Source: Liolophura sinensis (lineage: Eukaryota > Mollusca > Polyplacophora > Chitonida > Chitonidae). Taken from it: DNA of 64,000 bases. The notes beneath the pieces are model-generated. The model was not told where the DNA came from and made no database searches. It saw only the letters and a list, made by a program, of their open reading frames with translations. Below, piece after piece: positions 43,363-55,060 of this stretch. The stretch covers positions 4,028,160 to 4,092,159 of the forward strand of contig NC_088298.1 in NCBI RefSeq assembly GCF_032854445.1, in the 5' to 3' direction. How positions within the stretch are numbered: position 1 is the stretch's first letter; each line of letters begins with the position of its first letter. A program made the position numbers and the translations under genes.

Positions 43363-44521
43363 AGACCACTCAATCTTTTAATTCTCATCCAAACTTTTTA
43401 ATTTTCATCCAAACTTCTGGTTCTGGTCAATTGTTCACACATCTTTTCGTGAGTTTACACTATCAGCACGAAAAACACTCGAATTCTCTATCAATGGAAA
43501 TATGTTGTTGTCGTTTATGAAATGATGCCTGATAGCCCACTTTTTTCACCAGAAATAGAGGCGACCTTTCCAGAAACGTTAATGTAAGCAAACATGCATG
43601 TTACGCAGTCTAGTGAAAAGACAGAGCGAGTGATTTCGACGCGGCCTGTCGACTCCAGTCTAAAAAGCGCCGTTATGTATATGGTGTAGCTTGATGGATG
43701 CGAACCACATTTAACATCTAACGTGAGGAAATCCATTGTGTCCCTGACAATATTTTAGGGCCGAATTTAAGAACACTAAGCGAGGCTCGATGTCATTAGA
43801 TCCCTCTGTTGCTGTTCGGAATTCTCTAATCGATGCCGACACGCCAGATCGATAAAGACCCAATTCTTGTCGGTGGCCACAATTTGAATAATAAACAACC
43901 ATTACGTTGTCTCGTTTGCTCAGCGATCTCCCAGAAGTACGAGAGAATAAAACCCGATCTGTAACATGATATTTTCACCCTTATCGTAATGAAACGCCCG
44001 GTTAATCAGGTCATTTCCCGTGCGGTCCAAAATTTATGACAAACCGCGCGATACTTTACGAGGCTGTGTATCACTATACGTACCGTAATGGCGTAATGAA
44101 AACATACATCTGACAATGTCAAAAGTGAACTGAAAAGAACACAGTGCTTCCTCTCCATCCATCAGAGGAAATAAAAAGCAACTTTTACGAGACCGGATTT
44201 TGTTCACTGGCTGGCAATAATGAAGATTAAATATACATCTGGATGTGATCTGCACTCTAAAACAAAGCTGGTATATTCATCATATAGTAGTGTGCTTTTT
44301 CAGTGATGCTGTTCAGAACAAATTACGGCACAGCAACATTTTAGCTTCCCCCAGAAAGCATTGTAATGAGTTGAGTATAGAGAACACAATTCTTTAGTTG
44401 ACCGGTATTTTACACAACAGTATTTCTCTGCTCTTCCCACTCTTTCTTCCTAAACTGTAGCGTTAAGTCAGGTAGCTTATTCCAGACAATCAAGATGACA
44501 CACATGTTGCGTGTAACTCTG
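43363..44521. other. Intergenic, nothing recognised
   Basis: TTTTTAATTYTCATCCAAACTT is duplicated at about 43376-43412. No gene seen. Confidence 0.4.
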
Positions 44522-44697
44522 TACACGTGGGGAAGTTTGTCAGTATCTTGCTCAAAGTCGCTAGTTTCTTCCAGGTGGTTTGTTACCCCCATAAACTTGA
44601 CCGTAGTCATGTAAGTGAAACATTCTTCATTACCGCTTTAAACACCAATGAGTAAATAAAATAAAAATAAATAAACAAATGAATAAATAAATAAGTT
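44522..44697 (+). repeat. Diverged SINE-A relative
   Basis: GTACACGTGGGGAAGTTTGTC, CCATAAACTTGACCGTAGTC, AGTGAAACATTCTTCATTACCG and a long (AAAT)n tail. Confidence 0.75.
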
Positions 44698-44774
44698 AAA
44701 TTAAACAATTGGAGAGTGAAAACGTGATGATTCCTGGCTGCGCGGCTAATACAGTTGTCTTTCAATTGCATGGA

Positions 44775-45035
44775 CACAGAAGGTGCATCTTGACGTGTAA
44801 TAAATTGCAATTAACATCACTGCATTTTTTTTACCTACTTCTGCTGAAGTCATTGTGGTAGGGGGGAGTGTAATTTGCTACTAGAGCATGCATTTACATG
44901 AGCAGTTAGAATAAAACCGTAACTGAGGTTTGTTGACAAGAGGCTGTATTTCACCGGGTACGTGTAGCAATTTGCCAGCTATCACACTCTCGTTGCTGCT
45001 CTAGTTTTTGTCTTATTGCAGAAAGTGTTGATGAT
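44775..45035 (-). repeat. Dispersed repeat DR-G, copy 4
   Basis: The reverse complement contains CTAGAGCAGCAACGAGAGTG, ACCTCAGTTACGGTTTTATTC, TAGCAAATTACACTCCCCCC and TGCAGTGATGTTAATTGCAA, matching the other copies and extending the family's left part. Confidence 0.78.
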
Positions 45036-45782
45036 ATTGAGGATTGATAATAAAGACGTAACATCAGTACAGGCGACGTAAAGCTTTATAATACAACATT
45101 CTTGCTGGTATACTTGTATATGGAGTGTTTAAACAGATCGTGTGAAACGCCGGTAATCCAAAGTATGATAGTGTATGCTACTGAGGTGTACAGTCCGCTC
45201 CCTAGCGAAGATGATCTACCTTTCTTGTCTGCACACATTGATTTCTCAGCTGTTAACCTTGTTGTATCAGTGATTGAGAATAAACAAACCACATATATAC
45301 ATGATCCCTCTGCACGTGCGCTGTTATCAGCGATATGATAATGGTATATAGATACCATATTTGTGACACCGATGTGAAACTGTCAGATATGGATTATATG
45401 AAAGCTGAGTGTCGGAGCGGAACCGATACTTTCTCATTCAATTATAACTGAAAACTTCGATCATGCTGATAGATGCAGTGAAAGAGGCGATAGCTCCACC
45501 AACTGATAGTAAAACAAGTCTTGCATAAGACAGACAATACTGTCATAAACTGAACTATAGATATTATATTTCTGAATAATATAATTTTCAAATAATCGTA
45601 CAGGCATTAAATTCTGAATTTCCAAGGTAAACAGTTCAGCCAAAAAGAGTTTATCATTTTGGCGACTAGGACAGCAAGTATTTCCGTTAACGCATGCGCG
45701 CTTTGTCAAAATTGATCCAAGATTCTCAAACCAACCATACATTCTGTCACCCAGATTGTAACACCTTGGTCTTCTTGGGGAC
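45036..45782. other. Intergenic, nothing recognised
   Basis: Overlapping frames up to 107 codons on both strands, none recognised. Confidence 0.4.
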
Positions 45783-46025
45783 ATTTATTTATGTATTTAT
45801 TTGAATGGTGTTTTACGCTGTACCCCAGAATATTTCACTTACATGACGACCGCCAGCTTTATGGTGGGAGGAAACCGGGCAGAGCCAGAGGGAAACCCAC
45901 GACCTTTACTAACAGACTTTCCCACGTATGGCCGGAGAGGAAGCCAGCATGAGCTGGACTTTACAGCGACCCCATTAAAGGGAGGCTCCTGGCCCACTAC
46001 GCCACGCTGGCGTCCTAGCCCCTCG
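45783..46025 (-). mobile_element. SINE-A copy, nearly full length
   Basis: The tail ATTTATGTATTTATTTGAAT and body run to a mutated head (CCCACTACGCCACGCTGGCG). An internal deletion removes the CATCCGCAGG segment. Confidence 0.9.
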
Positions 46026-47059
46026 GACAGGAAGGTCCCCGAAGACATCTATGTGTGGACAGAGAGACGTTCTCTCAACATGGCAGACTGGCCAATAGTT
46101 GGATTGCAGCTGATCGGAAAGTAACAGTAGTAAGGTAAACACAAACTCCTTTATTTAAATTTTCGCTGGACGTGGATAACCGGAAGCATTACGTCAGTAT
46201 CAATTTAAGTATTCACTACCACTACTTCCAAAATTGAAGATTCATAACGATCGGTCTTCAGTCGTGTAAAAAAGACTGCATTTCTTAAATATCGGCTCCT
46301 CACTGGACGGGCTTCTTTTCTGAGTCGAATCATATACTGTGCAGCTTACATCTGCCTGAAGTAACCGTCGCACCGTCGTATATAATGTGGTTACGCGACA
46401 TTCTTGCACGACATTGCTGACAGAAGGGAGTTTTATTGCTCTTTAAGAATTGAGGTCATCCTAACAGGAATTTCACGACGGTTCTATTTTTTTAGTCTGA
46501 GCATAACGTCAAGATAACTTAAGCAGTCTCCGATTGGTCGACGGTAATGAAACATACTTTCTGTAGACAGGAGATTTTGAAAACCTAACAGGGAAACATT
46601 CTGTCAAGAAGCACACTAAAGATTAAACATGGATTTTTTATGGGCGCAGACTTTCCATATTTTAACCTGATGTGACTTCCGATAACACCAAGAGGGCTCT
46701 TTTTTCACCCAGAGACGTCTTAATGTAATTGTTTACAAACAGTACTTTAGGTATAGGTATAGAGATGTTTTTCTTTTTTTTACCAGAGGCACATTGTACA
46801 AACGTATAAAGTTCGTCTTAAGACTGCCAACTCCCTCACTTCTCCAGCTGTTGACATACATACAAACTATGTTTATTCTGCAGTGAAATCATTCTGCAAT
46901 AGGACACACATAAGCCTTTGTTGTCTAATATACTTTCTTTTTTTGGCGTCTAACTTCTTTTTACACGTGTGTAGGCTTCAACATATCGATGTATAAAGCT
47001 GATCAACAGAAAGTGCCATTCGCATCAAACGCCAAAATGTTCAGCACAGGAAAAGCCCT
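46026..47059. other. Intergenic, nothing recognised
   Basis: No supported feature. Confidence 0.4.
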
Positions 47060-47160
47060 GGGCCTGCTTTCACAAAGAGATTGTAGCTACAATAGATTGT
47101 TAGTTCCTACAACTGAGTTTACAATTGATTGCAAAAATATGTTCCGCGGTTTGCACAAAG
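47060..47160 (+). repeat. MITE-I-like terminus
   Basis: GGGCCTGCTTTCACAAAGAG followed by repeated TTGTAGCTACAA and CCTACAAC words resembles the MITE-I end. The right end (GTTTGCACAAAG) is a weak partner. Confidence 0.4.
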
Positions 47161-47534
47161 GAAGAGGTCTGGATCACAATGATTCAGCAGCTAACAACAA
47201 CAACATGTGAACAAATTCTCCTAACATCTTTTAGAGAGAAGTAAATTTGCACAACTTCGACCGTCATTAGCAAACGGTGGAAAATAATAACCTAATAGTG
47301 TACCTCATGCTGCCCACGGCAAATATTTGTACTTTACGTTAATTTTGGAACGACTGTAATTATCTACAACACTGTCGACCTGATTTAATTTTTTTTTGAT
47401 TCGCAATCTCAGTGATTTACAATCACGTTAAGCGTATCCCATTTGCGAAAACGGCTTTTGTGACCTCTTTAGCTCTCTGACTTCCTAGCTTTTCTATTCC
47501 ACCCAGAGCTCATTAAATATTCGATGCAGCCTTT
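47161..47534. other. Intergenic, nothing recognised
   Basis: No supported feature. Confidence 0.4.
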
Positions 47535-47665
47535 TTATGCGAGGAAGCCAACATGAGCTTGACTTGATGTTGCACTTGAATTCACAGCATTCGCATTGGT
47601 CACCTTGGCCATTGAGCTGTGCTGCTAGGACGCTATAACCACTCAGCCACGGAGACTTTGGTTAG
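47535..47665 (-). mobile_element. SINE-A head fragment
   Basis: GAGGAAGCCAACATGAGCTTGAC, GAATTCACAGCATTCGCATTGG and ACTCAGCCACGGAGAC are the reversed head. Body and tail are missing. Confidence 0.75.
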
Positions 47666-47689
47666 TCTTACATGACGTTTTATGTCACG

Positions 47690-47768
47690 TTACATGCGGG
47701 AAAGTTGGCCAGTTAATCAGACTTGTCGAGTACGCCGTTAAACTCCAAAATGAGTAAATAATTGAATA
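47690..47768 (+). repeat. SINE 3' fragment
   Basis: GTCGAGTACGCCGTTAAACTCC followed by AAATGAGTAAATAATTGAATAA tail. Confidence 0.6.
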
Positions 47769-47884
47769 AATTTATTGAGGATCTCTTTTTGATAATTAAT
47801 TGTCATGTCTTCTCGATCACCACCGTCAATGTTGAAAACCAGGCTTATACATAGAAGTGCTTTCTTCGGTGTCCTTCATATGTG

Positions 47885-48215
47885 TGTATGTATGCTTTGG
47901 GTTTTACCGTGTACTAAGCAGTTTTTCAGACATATGACGACGAGAAGTCAATAATCTTGTGTGTGCATATCTGTGTCTTCTTGTGGCAGGGCGAGTCTAT
48001 GCCGGCAAAGTGTTGTCGCCACAGAAGTATCATGGCGAAGTCACCAGACTGGACACCCCCGCCCAGTAACATTATCCTGACACCGGACCAACCCGCCCTG
48101 TTTTCTTGCTCTGACCTCTCAGTGCTGAGCGCCAGGCGGGGCAGCAACAAATACCATCTTTTAAGTCTGACCTTCCGGCTTCGAGGCGGGCGCTCTAACA
48201 ATTAGGATGCCGAAG
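47885..48215 (-). mobile_element. SINE-C copy, near complete
   Basis: The tail CATACATACACAC side, TGGGTTTTACCGTGTACTAAG, CATATGACGACGAG, CTTCTTGTGGCAGGGCGAGT and the head side CTTCGAGGCGGGCGCTCTAA to GAAGCGG. Frames on both strands across it are repeats, not genes. Confidence 0.85.
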
Positions 48216-48639
48216 CGGTCTTAGTTCTTAAGAATAACGAAATATAATCCTCCAGTTTTAAGGTTCGTGGATGGTGTTGTTTAAGCGTAAAAGCGTATCC
48301 CAAACTAATGAAACGACTTTGCCGAACTAACAATGTTCTTTACCTTTCACCTCTCAGGTGCTTTCCTCCTTTTTTTCGATATTATATGTCAGTATAAATA
48401 TGGTCACTGAGAAACACAAACCACTGAGATCACAGAGAGACACAACAAGATCGTTGTGTACATAGCTTTCTGCAAACCTAAATGTTCAGCAACTGTTTGT
48501 TTTGCTGCAAAGTGCTGGATGCCAGCGCAGTGCTTGGATGCACACTAGGTTTAATTATAAAATGCTTAATGCAAAGAATACAAAAATAATTGCTATTTAA
48601 TCATCTGCATCGATGTTCTCGTCCAGCTATCACTCGGCA
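48216..48639. other. Intergenic, nothing recognised
   Basis: No supported feature. Confidence 0.4.
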
Positions 48640-48759
48640 AGAGCTTCCGGCAAAACCACAAATTGTAAATTGCTTCTGTCCGATTTATTGACAGCTTCGA
48701 GTGGAATTTCCAGTTTCCTGCACTCCATCCTCGTTTTCATGTCAACTTTCCGGAAAGGG

Positions 48760-49110
48760 GTGTGGCTTTGAGTAAACACTGCGCATGCCTTCGCTACTTC
48801 GCAGCGGGGTCCGTCCCGGAAATTCCCGATCACTCTCCGATGTCTAACGAACCGAATATGACACCGTCAACAAACGATGCTGCAGCCATTTGTTGACTTG
48901 TCGGTGAAATCTAATTAACTCGGCTAGCTGTGAGAAAACTCTACCTGGAAATTGTGTTTCGGAACGCGGGATTGCGCTGGCTTCGATTTCCATCGACAAA
49001 TAATAAACTTGAATGTGTACCGAGTGTTAAACTCAACCGAGCGAACTAGGTCACGCGCACCGCATCCTCCAGCCAATGGACCAATCAGAGCAGCGGTTAC
49101 AGACGCCGCG
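48760..49110. promoter_or_regulatory. Promoter-like unique patch, weak
   Basis: CpG-richer than its flanks, with an NRF1-like CTGCGCATGCC near 48780 and two CCAAT boxes close together (AGCCAATGGACCAATCAGAG, about 49071-49090). No start codon or splice pattern follows convincingly. Confidence 0.3.
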
Positions 49111-49262
49111 GTCATTTGATCAGTCGAGCTTTGAGGCCTTCCCCGCAAATGAATTATTTAGTCGTCAACTTGCTCCATTAATTTATCAACTAAATCTCCC
49201 GCTACACGAAGCTGTGCCAGTGCAGATTGTATTTACATTGACTACAAGTTCCACTGGAACTA

Positions 49263-49470
49263 CACTGTAAAAAGCAAATGGATTGTTCTACAAGATATTT
49301 GTCGAGGGTCCTTCATCAAAGACGGAATCACGAGAAATATACTGTAAAAAATGGTTGTTCTAAAGATATTTATTGCTGATGCATCGAATACGGAATCACA
49401 GGAAATGTACTGTAAAAAGGGTTGTTTCCCAAGACATTTTTGGAGGATACTTTATCATTATAAATGGATT
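49263..49470 (+). repeat. Three degenerate tandem units of 68-77 bp
   Basis: ACTGTAAAAA recurs at 49264, 49341 and 49409, each followed by TTGTTCTA/TTGTTTCC-type and GATATTT-type words. GACGGAATCACGAGAAATA and TACGGAATCACAGGAAATG are paired. Confidence 0.75.
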
Positions 49471-49996
49471 AAGGAACCTCTACAAATACGATGTCGGATT
49501 GTATCAACATTTCAAAACATCTTTTAAAAATGTAATTTTTAAGCACAGTTTTCCTTTCTTTAAAATTATCATTTACGCTAATATAATTACACATAGATGT
49601 TACTGTCGACAGAATCCACACAGAACCAGTAATGGTTCTTATTTTGTCGTGTGTATAGTTTTACAGATTATATTAGACTCGTATAAACCAGATGCCAAGA
49701 TGTTTTTTTTTATTAAAATTGGTCCTTCTAACGCTGCATTACTTCAACGGGTGTGTGACGATCTGTTTCATAATTGCCATGGCTGTGTCGACTTCCCCTG
49801 AATTTGGGGTGTTTAACATCCATTTTAATACATCACTTGTTCACTCCACGTAATCGATGACTAGTGAGACCTAACTCGCTTCCTTACAAACAAAAGTCTA
49901 TATAACGTGTTAGCCCTTAAGATTTAGTAACATTAAAGACTTGAGATATCGAATAATTTCATATGTGTTTCTAATCTGCCTTATAATGTACGCATA
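49471..49996. other. AT-rich intergenic DNA
   Basis: The 142-codon frame at 49373-49801 starts inside the tandem repeat above, is rich in F, I and N and shows no domain. I do not call it a gene. Confidence 0.4.
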
Positions 49997-50085
49997 CACT
50001 AAAAAATTAGTCTGTTAAGTTTAATAGAAAATCTGTTGTCTTAATGATGCTAGAATGTTCTGTTGAATATAACGTACTAAATATG
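49997..50085 (+). mobile_element. MITE-H fragment
   Basis: CACTAAAAAATTAGTCTGTTAA, AAAATCTGTTGTCTTAATGATG and TTCTGTTGAATATAACGTA match the left half of 19362-19596. Confidence 0.75.
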
Positions 50086-50387
50086 ATGTACTTTCTTGCC
50101 CTTACCGTCGACTGCAGATCACCGTCTTTGGTTTAACTGGAGGTTTGTGTGAAAGGTTTACTCCGGGCACGGTTACATAAATCTGACAGCCCTCCTGTCT
50201 AAGTCACAACAATTGTCCTCGTTAAAGGGTAGATGAAACGCTTGGTTTTTTCTTTCTTAATACATGAGTATACGATGTGACTTAACACATAGAAGTGGAA
50301 AAAAAAACTTCTCAGCTTTCTTCTTGGGACGTAAACATAGTTTTAAACTAGAGTTTCTCAAAGGCCTGTCCGTAACGTAAGTAACCT

Positions 50388-50512
50388 GGGCCCAGTTTCA
50401 CAAAGGTGTCGTACATGTACGATAATTGCATATATAGGACAATGGTACAGTAATATTGACATACAAAATATCGTATGACAAATGTCGTACGCTGCTTTGT
50501 GCAACTGGGCTC
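50388..50512. mobile_element. MITE-I-like element, 125 bp
   Basis: GGGCCCAGTTTCACAAAGGT at the left pairs with GCACAAAG...TGGGCTC read in reverse at the right, and inner words (GTCGTACATGTACGA, TCGTATGACAAATGTCGTAC) pair too. The core is unrelated to the 40.8-kb element. Confidence 0.75.
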
Positions 50513-51419
50513 TGCCGTGGTGACGTCAACAATGATAGCTGTCAAAACAACAAAACAACAAAACAACTTTGTTTGTGTGGGGGTGGGGTCGCTAAGCTGG
50601 TTCTACGTGCCCAGTATGTTCATCGATGACGTCATTTAATAATATTTCCTACCACTAACGGAAAGTATGCATAAAACAGAGTAGTGATTAAGAAGAGTAA
50701 AATGTACCTCAAAAATTAAAATTTTTAGGTATTTTTTGGCTTGGCCTATCATCCTCCTCGAATCTCTCATGAATCTCTCATGAATCCTTTACAGACTAAT
50801 AAAACTAAATGAAAAAGTAAAAAAAAAACAAAACATTGAATTTGGGAACAATGCACAACTACATGTAAGTACAACACTCCAAACATGAATCCAAAGAAGA
50901 GTATGTAGCTAATATAGTGGAAAATGATGCTCTCCGTTGGAGAGTAGATCGTTAATGAATCGTTAGCTGGACGAATGAATCTTTGAATCAGTAACTAAAT
51001 GTTATGATCAATCAATGAATCAGTTATTGGATCGATGACTGAATCAATCCTTAAATCAAACAAATGATAGGATTAATGCCAGAATCATGATCCAGCTTGA
51101 ACGTTGCACTGAATTATTCAATGACTCTTAAATTCAGCAATAAAGCAAAATGCTCCAAAAATATAATTAAAGGGAATCCCTGTCGTGCTATCTCAACTTC
51201 AAGGTTATTTTCTGTCTTCCTAAGAATTTAATTGTAAATGAATTTTGGATTAGCTGTTTAAAGTCATCGTCATGTGTTTTTAAGGAAATGGTTATCGAGT
51301 AATGAATGAGTCATTGGCAGTCGGAAGTCATCCAGTCAAGGTACGAGTCTTTCAGTTTTCTTGATAAAGGGGGCTTTAGTTTTTTATATTTTGGATGAAA
51401 GGTCAACGGGTTTGGCAAC
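50513..51419. other. Intergenic, loose GAATCAAT-type repetition
   Basis: From 50955 to 51130 words such as TGAATCAGTTA and GAATCAAT recur irregularly, a degenerate simple-sequence stretch. Confidence 0.4.
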
Positions 51420-51910
51420 AACAATGCTGAAAAATTGTCAGACGGGCAGCTGAAGTCGATAATTAAAGGCATTTCCTGACAGCTAGCCGAGGAACTTTTA
51501 GGAAAAAAAGTGACTAATTTTCAAACAATGTCTTCGTCTCCCATCACGCATCGGGACTTCCGGCGACGCCGTACGACACCGATTGAAGATTACCCCGTCA
51601 AATTGAAAATTTTGTGCAGATAATTAAAGCCAAGCCTTCGCGACAGGCTGTCTTTTAACAGCGAGTCGTTCTCCATTCAAGCTTCTAAAAAAGATCAAAG
51701 AGATTTTGCCGCAATCTGCAAAGCCACCCCGGAATCTGGTAGTATAAAGGATCATTGACTGGGCGAATTTTCGTACCGCTCATCTTTTTCTTTCACATGG
51801 GTTTCATTTTTCAACAAATAATGGTGACAATCGCGGGACGAGCAGTCTTTTGTGCTGATTAGCTGTTGTAACCTGTTTAATTTATCAAAGCCACGCTTGG
51901 TAAAGTCTCA
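51420..51910. other. Repeat-free unique block, possible regulatory DNA
   Basis: Balanced base composition between repeat-rich flanks, with TCF/LEF-like AAAGATCAAAGAG (51690), GATAATTAAAG words and GACTTCCGGCGAC. No coding frame. Conservation would have to be tested. Confidence 0.3.
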
Positions 51911-52059
51911 GTTGTATGCCTGATAGTTAGAAAGATGTTTGTTACGCAGATAGACGTTTGGTTTATAAGACTTGCGGTCCTTATAGTTCCCGTATTTATG
52001 CTATTTACAGTACTGCATTGGTGATTTACCTTCTTCATTGGGTATTCCATGAAACGCCT

Positions 52060-52281
52060 GTGGGATCTTCGTCCCGTAATGTGGCACGATAACCCGAAAA
52101 TTTCTCATTCGTGCGATCGTTGTGAGTTCAAGTTAGCTCGTATATATGCTGGCTTCCTCTCTGGTCGAACGTGGGAAGGTTTTCCAGCAACGTGCGCATG
52201 GTCGTGGGAAACCCCCCACCCAATCAAAGTGAAATATTCTTGAGTATGACGTAAAGCTTTGATCAAATAGATAAATAAATT
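52060..52281 (+). mobile_element. SINE-A copy, diverged
   Basis: GTTGTGAGTTCAAGTTAGCTC, TGGCTTCCTCTCTGGTCGAA, GTGAAATATTCTTGAGTATG and an (AAAT) tail. The CCACCATAATGCTGGCC part is deleted. Confidence 0.88.
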
Positions 52282-52795
52282 GAAACTCCTTCAGTCCGTG
52301 GTTTACCACGAAATACATAGTTGATAATTAACATATATAGTTCGAGTCTGCGTCTACATTAGGCCTATAGCGCCCCGTTACATGTGGCTGAGAAAGCAGT
52401 GTAAGAATTTCATACGCTTACGGGAACAAATATAGGCCGCGCTTTATATTGGCACCTTAATTCCATTGGACCCTTCCGCTTTAATCATTAAAATACCACC
52501 ATGCACCAGGTTCATGGCTTGAACAATCAAACCTGATCGGCCTCAGTAAAGCGACATCAATTTGATCAAATTGTAGTACAAATGTGTTTATTAAACTTGA
52601 TTGCAAACTAACTTTTCGCAATCTTTCATCGGAGCTTTCAGTAATTTTTCTGTTTTCTCGACCTTTGTCTCGGAATTTCGTATGGTCCCGAGATTGAATG
52701 GCGCCGCAGCATGGTTTACATATACATAACAGGGCAGGAATTCTCCCACAAATCACGTTTCAATCACAATCAAAGTTCCCAATACCTATAACTCT
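52282..52795. other. Intergenic, nothing recognised
   Basis: No supported feature. Confidence 0.4.
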
Positions 52796-52955
52796 TTCCC
52801 GTATGTTGGAAGGTCTTGCAACAACCTGCGGGTGATTATGGGCTTCCCCCGCGTTCTGTCTGGTTTCTTCCCACCATAATACTTGCCGCCGTTGTATATA
52901 TTTTTGAGTTCGCCGTAAAACACCAATCCACTAAATCAAATTAATAAATAAATAT
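52796..52955 (+). mobile_element. SINE-A 3' two thirds
   Basis: CCCGTATGTTGGAAGGTCTTG through CTTCCCACCATAATACTTGCC to CGCCGTAAAACACCAATCC and the tail. The head is missing. Confidence 0.85.
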
Positions 52956-53524
52956 AATTCAATTTCTGTTGTAGGTTGTTAGAGATGACGGGAGAAGATA
53001 AAAGTTGTAGAAAAGTTGTAAATATAAATTGGAAGTGGAGCGTGGACTATTGCATGGTAAAGTAGAACGTTCTCTCATTGTTCGTGATGTCTTAAATAAA
53101 TAAATAACAAATTAACAAGAAACAATGCTAATACAGGTTAAGGGAAAGAAGGCCGGGGCGTGGATTGAACTGCTAACTGTATGTGTAATGACTGGAGGCA
53201 GACCAGGAAAAGTAGCCGCGATGCCTTTCTCGACCCATCAATCGAGGGCCCTATGTCAGAAAGAATGCCACAGTTAATTGCCTGTCTAATGATACAAGCG
53301 ACGCCATTCTTGCCCTCCCTCTTACCCCGCGCTGCCACTCTAATTTGCCTCATCCGTCAACATAACCATCCTATCCCCCCCCACCATCTCCACCCCCTAT
53401 CTGCCCCCACCCCAAACTCTCAGCAACGACCCTCATTTCCCTCTTCTCTCTCCACTCCTCCTCACAGGCGTATGCTGACGGCTATTTCCATGGAGTCGGT
53501 TGTCCATGTGGCCCGGAAGACGTA
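52956..53524. other. Intergenic with a C-rich tract
   Basis: 53370-53470 is pyrimidine-rich (CCCCCCCCACC, CTGCCCCCACCCC), opening overlapping frames. No gene recognised. Confidence 0.4.
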
Positions 53525-53925
53525 GGGATGATGTCTTAAGTGAGAAGCTCTGAAACTGGTGACCAGACTGGTGTCAAGGACGTTGTTCAAAGTCACGCAT
53601 AACCTGTGGAGCCGCTGTGTGGTATCCAGATTGGTGCCATGGAGGGTGTCCAAGGTAATGCTGAACCTCTGGGGCCGCTGGGCGGTGTCCACATTAGTGT
53701 TAGGGAAGGTGTCGTCTAGTAAAGCAGAACCTCTGATGCCATTTTGTGTGTCCAGATTGGTGTCATGGAGGGTGTCCAAGGTAATGCAGAATCTCTAGGG
53801 CCGCTGGGTGGTGTCCACATTAGTGTTAGGGAAGGTGTCTAGAAACGCAGAACCTCAGGGACCGCTGTGTGGTGTCCAGACAAGTGTCGGAGAAGGTATC
53901 AGAAGTCATGCAGAGCATCTGGGGA
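53525..53925 (-). repeat. 63-bp minisatellite with a 126-bp dimer period
   Basis: GTGTCCAAGGTAATGC recurs at 53646 and 53772, 126 bp apart. Intermediate half-units (AGGTGTCGTCTAG, AGGTGTCTAGAAACGCAG) give a 63-bp basic unit, about six units in all. Since 63 is divisible by three, a minus-strand frame (53779-53462) stays open and reads as a 21-residue repeat beginning DTLHDTNLDT. Whether it is translated is unknown. Confidence 0.85.
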
Positions 53926-54844
53926 TGGTGTCACATCCTTCCAGGCTGATTTGTGATCTTTGATTTTTTTACCACAAGATTTTGACAGTAAGGTTTATCA
54001 TCATAGAACCTGTACAACCGTTTCACTCTAGAGCAGCCTCTCTTCACTTTTCCTTCCCAGCTTCGGAGAGATGGGGTACTGTGTAATCTCTTCTCGTCTC
54101 CTCCCCTAAAGCTACGACCCACACATCTGGTTGCAAGCTGAAATATCTTAACCACATTAAAAGCAATGTACTAATCTCGTTTGTCACATGCTCAATTAAA
54201 CAAGCCTCGCAGCTGTGCTAGCGCCAAGCAAACTAGAACGCCTTCCACGGAGATACACCCGTCATTGGCGCGTGCGCAGGCGGTATCAATCTTCAATTGA
54301 TGGAGGAAGGAATACTCTGCAGTCACCATGTCAACCTGACCAAATTAGCTTACCAGGCTCCAGTGGCTGTCTCTAAAGCAAACACGAGAGCTGGGGCGAA
54401 ATCACCAACTTGTCTCGGGTGATTAGAGCGAAAGTCGTAAAATATCGGCTGAGAAAATACAAGAAAATTGAACGAGGTGTCAACGACCCCCCATCGAAGA
54501 TTAAGCATCTGGGGCATTTCGAAGGTATACGAAAAAAGACGATTTTATCGCAGGCGGTTTTGGGAATTCCCAATGATAAACATCCTTTGACGAATTCATC
54601 ACGCCACGTTGAATCGCTCTGAGCCACATATCACAGTATATTAAATATAACTACTCGTGTACTTTGATGATATATATTTGCAGCGCACTCTCGTTCACTC
54701 CATAGCTTGAAATTGTGCATTGTGGCCTATATTCTAATGCTAACAACTGGTATTCAGTGCAACGAGAGCAGCTTTCCAGCGCTCATACTAGCAGTAGCTA
54801 GAGGGAATTTCCCATCCGTCATGCTGATTCTTTCTGCCGAAGGA
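53926..54844. other. Intergenic, nothing firm
   Basis: Around 54250-54285 CATTGGCGCGTGCGCAGG combines a reversed CCAAT with an NRF1-like word. A 70-codon basic frame follows at 54410-54622, unrecognised. Confidence 0.35.
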
Positions 54845-55060
54845 CAATGGATTACTACGGACACTCCAGTTTCCTACATCCATAAACTTGATGGCCGTCG
54901 TTTTCGTTAAAATTTTCTTAAGTAAGTCTATATGCTATGCCGGTCACTCCACCACGGGTGTACTCCACCCATAAAACTAATCGCCATCATACGAATGGCG
55001 AATTCTTGAATTTGGCAGTAAACAACAATCAAATAACTAAATAATCAACTTATTAAGTAA
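54845..55060 (+). repeat. Two SINE-like 3' fragments
   Basis: TTTCCTACATCCATAAACTTG (54871) and ACTCCACCCATAAAACTAATC with GCGAATTCTTGAATTTGGCAG (54963-55020) followed by an AT-rich tail both resemble SINE tail regions. Confidence 0.55.

Noticed and set aside
45801-46124. 107-codon frame, and similar frames at 3026, 10801, 35596 and others
   Set aside because: They are translations of SINE-A copies; near-identical peptides recur at every copy.
47957-48205. Overlapping 82- and 91-codon frames
   Set aside because: Both lie entirely within a SINE-C copy.
49373-49801. 142-codon frame, among the longest in the window
   Set aside because: It starts in a degenerate tandem repeat, has AT-driven composition (F, I, K, N, Y) and no domain or splice context.
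53181-53525. 114-codon frame on the plus strand
   Set aside because: Its second half is a translated C-rich tract (proline/histidine) and nothing supports coding.
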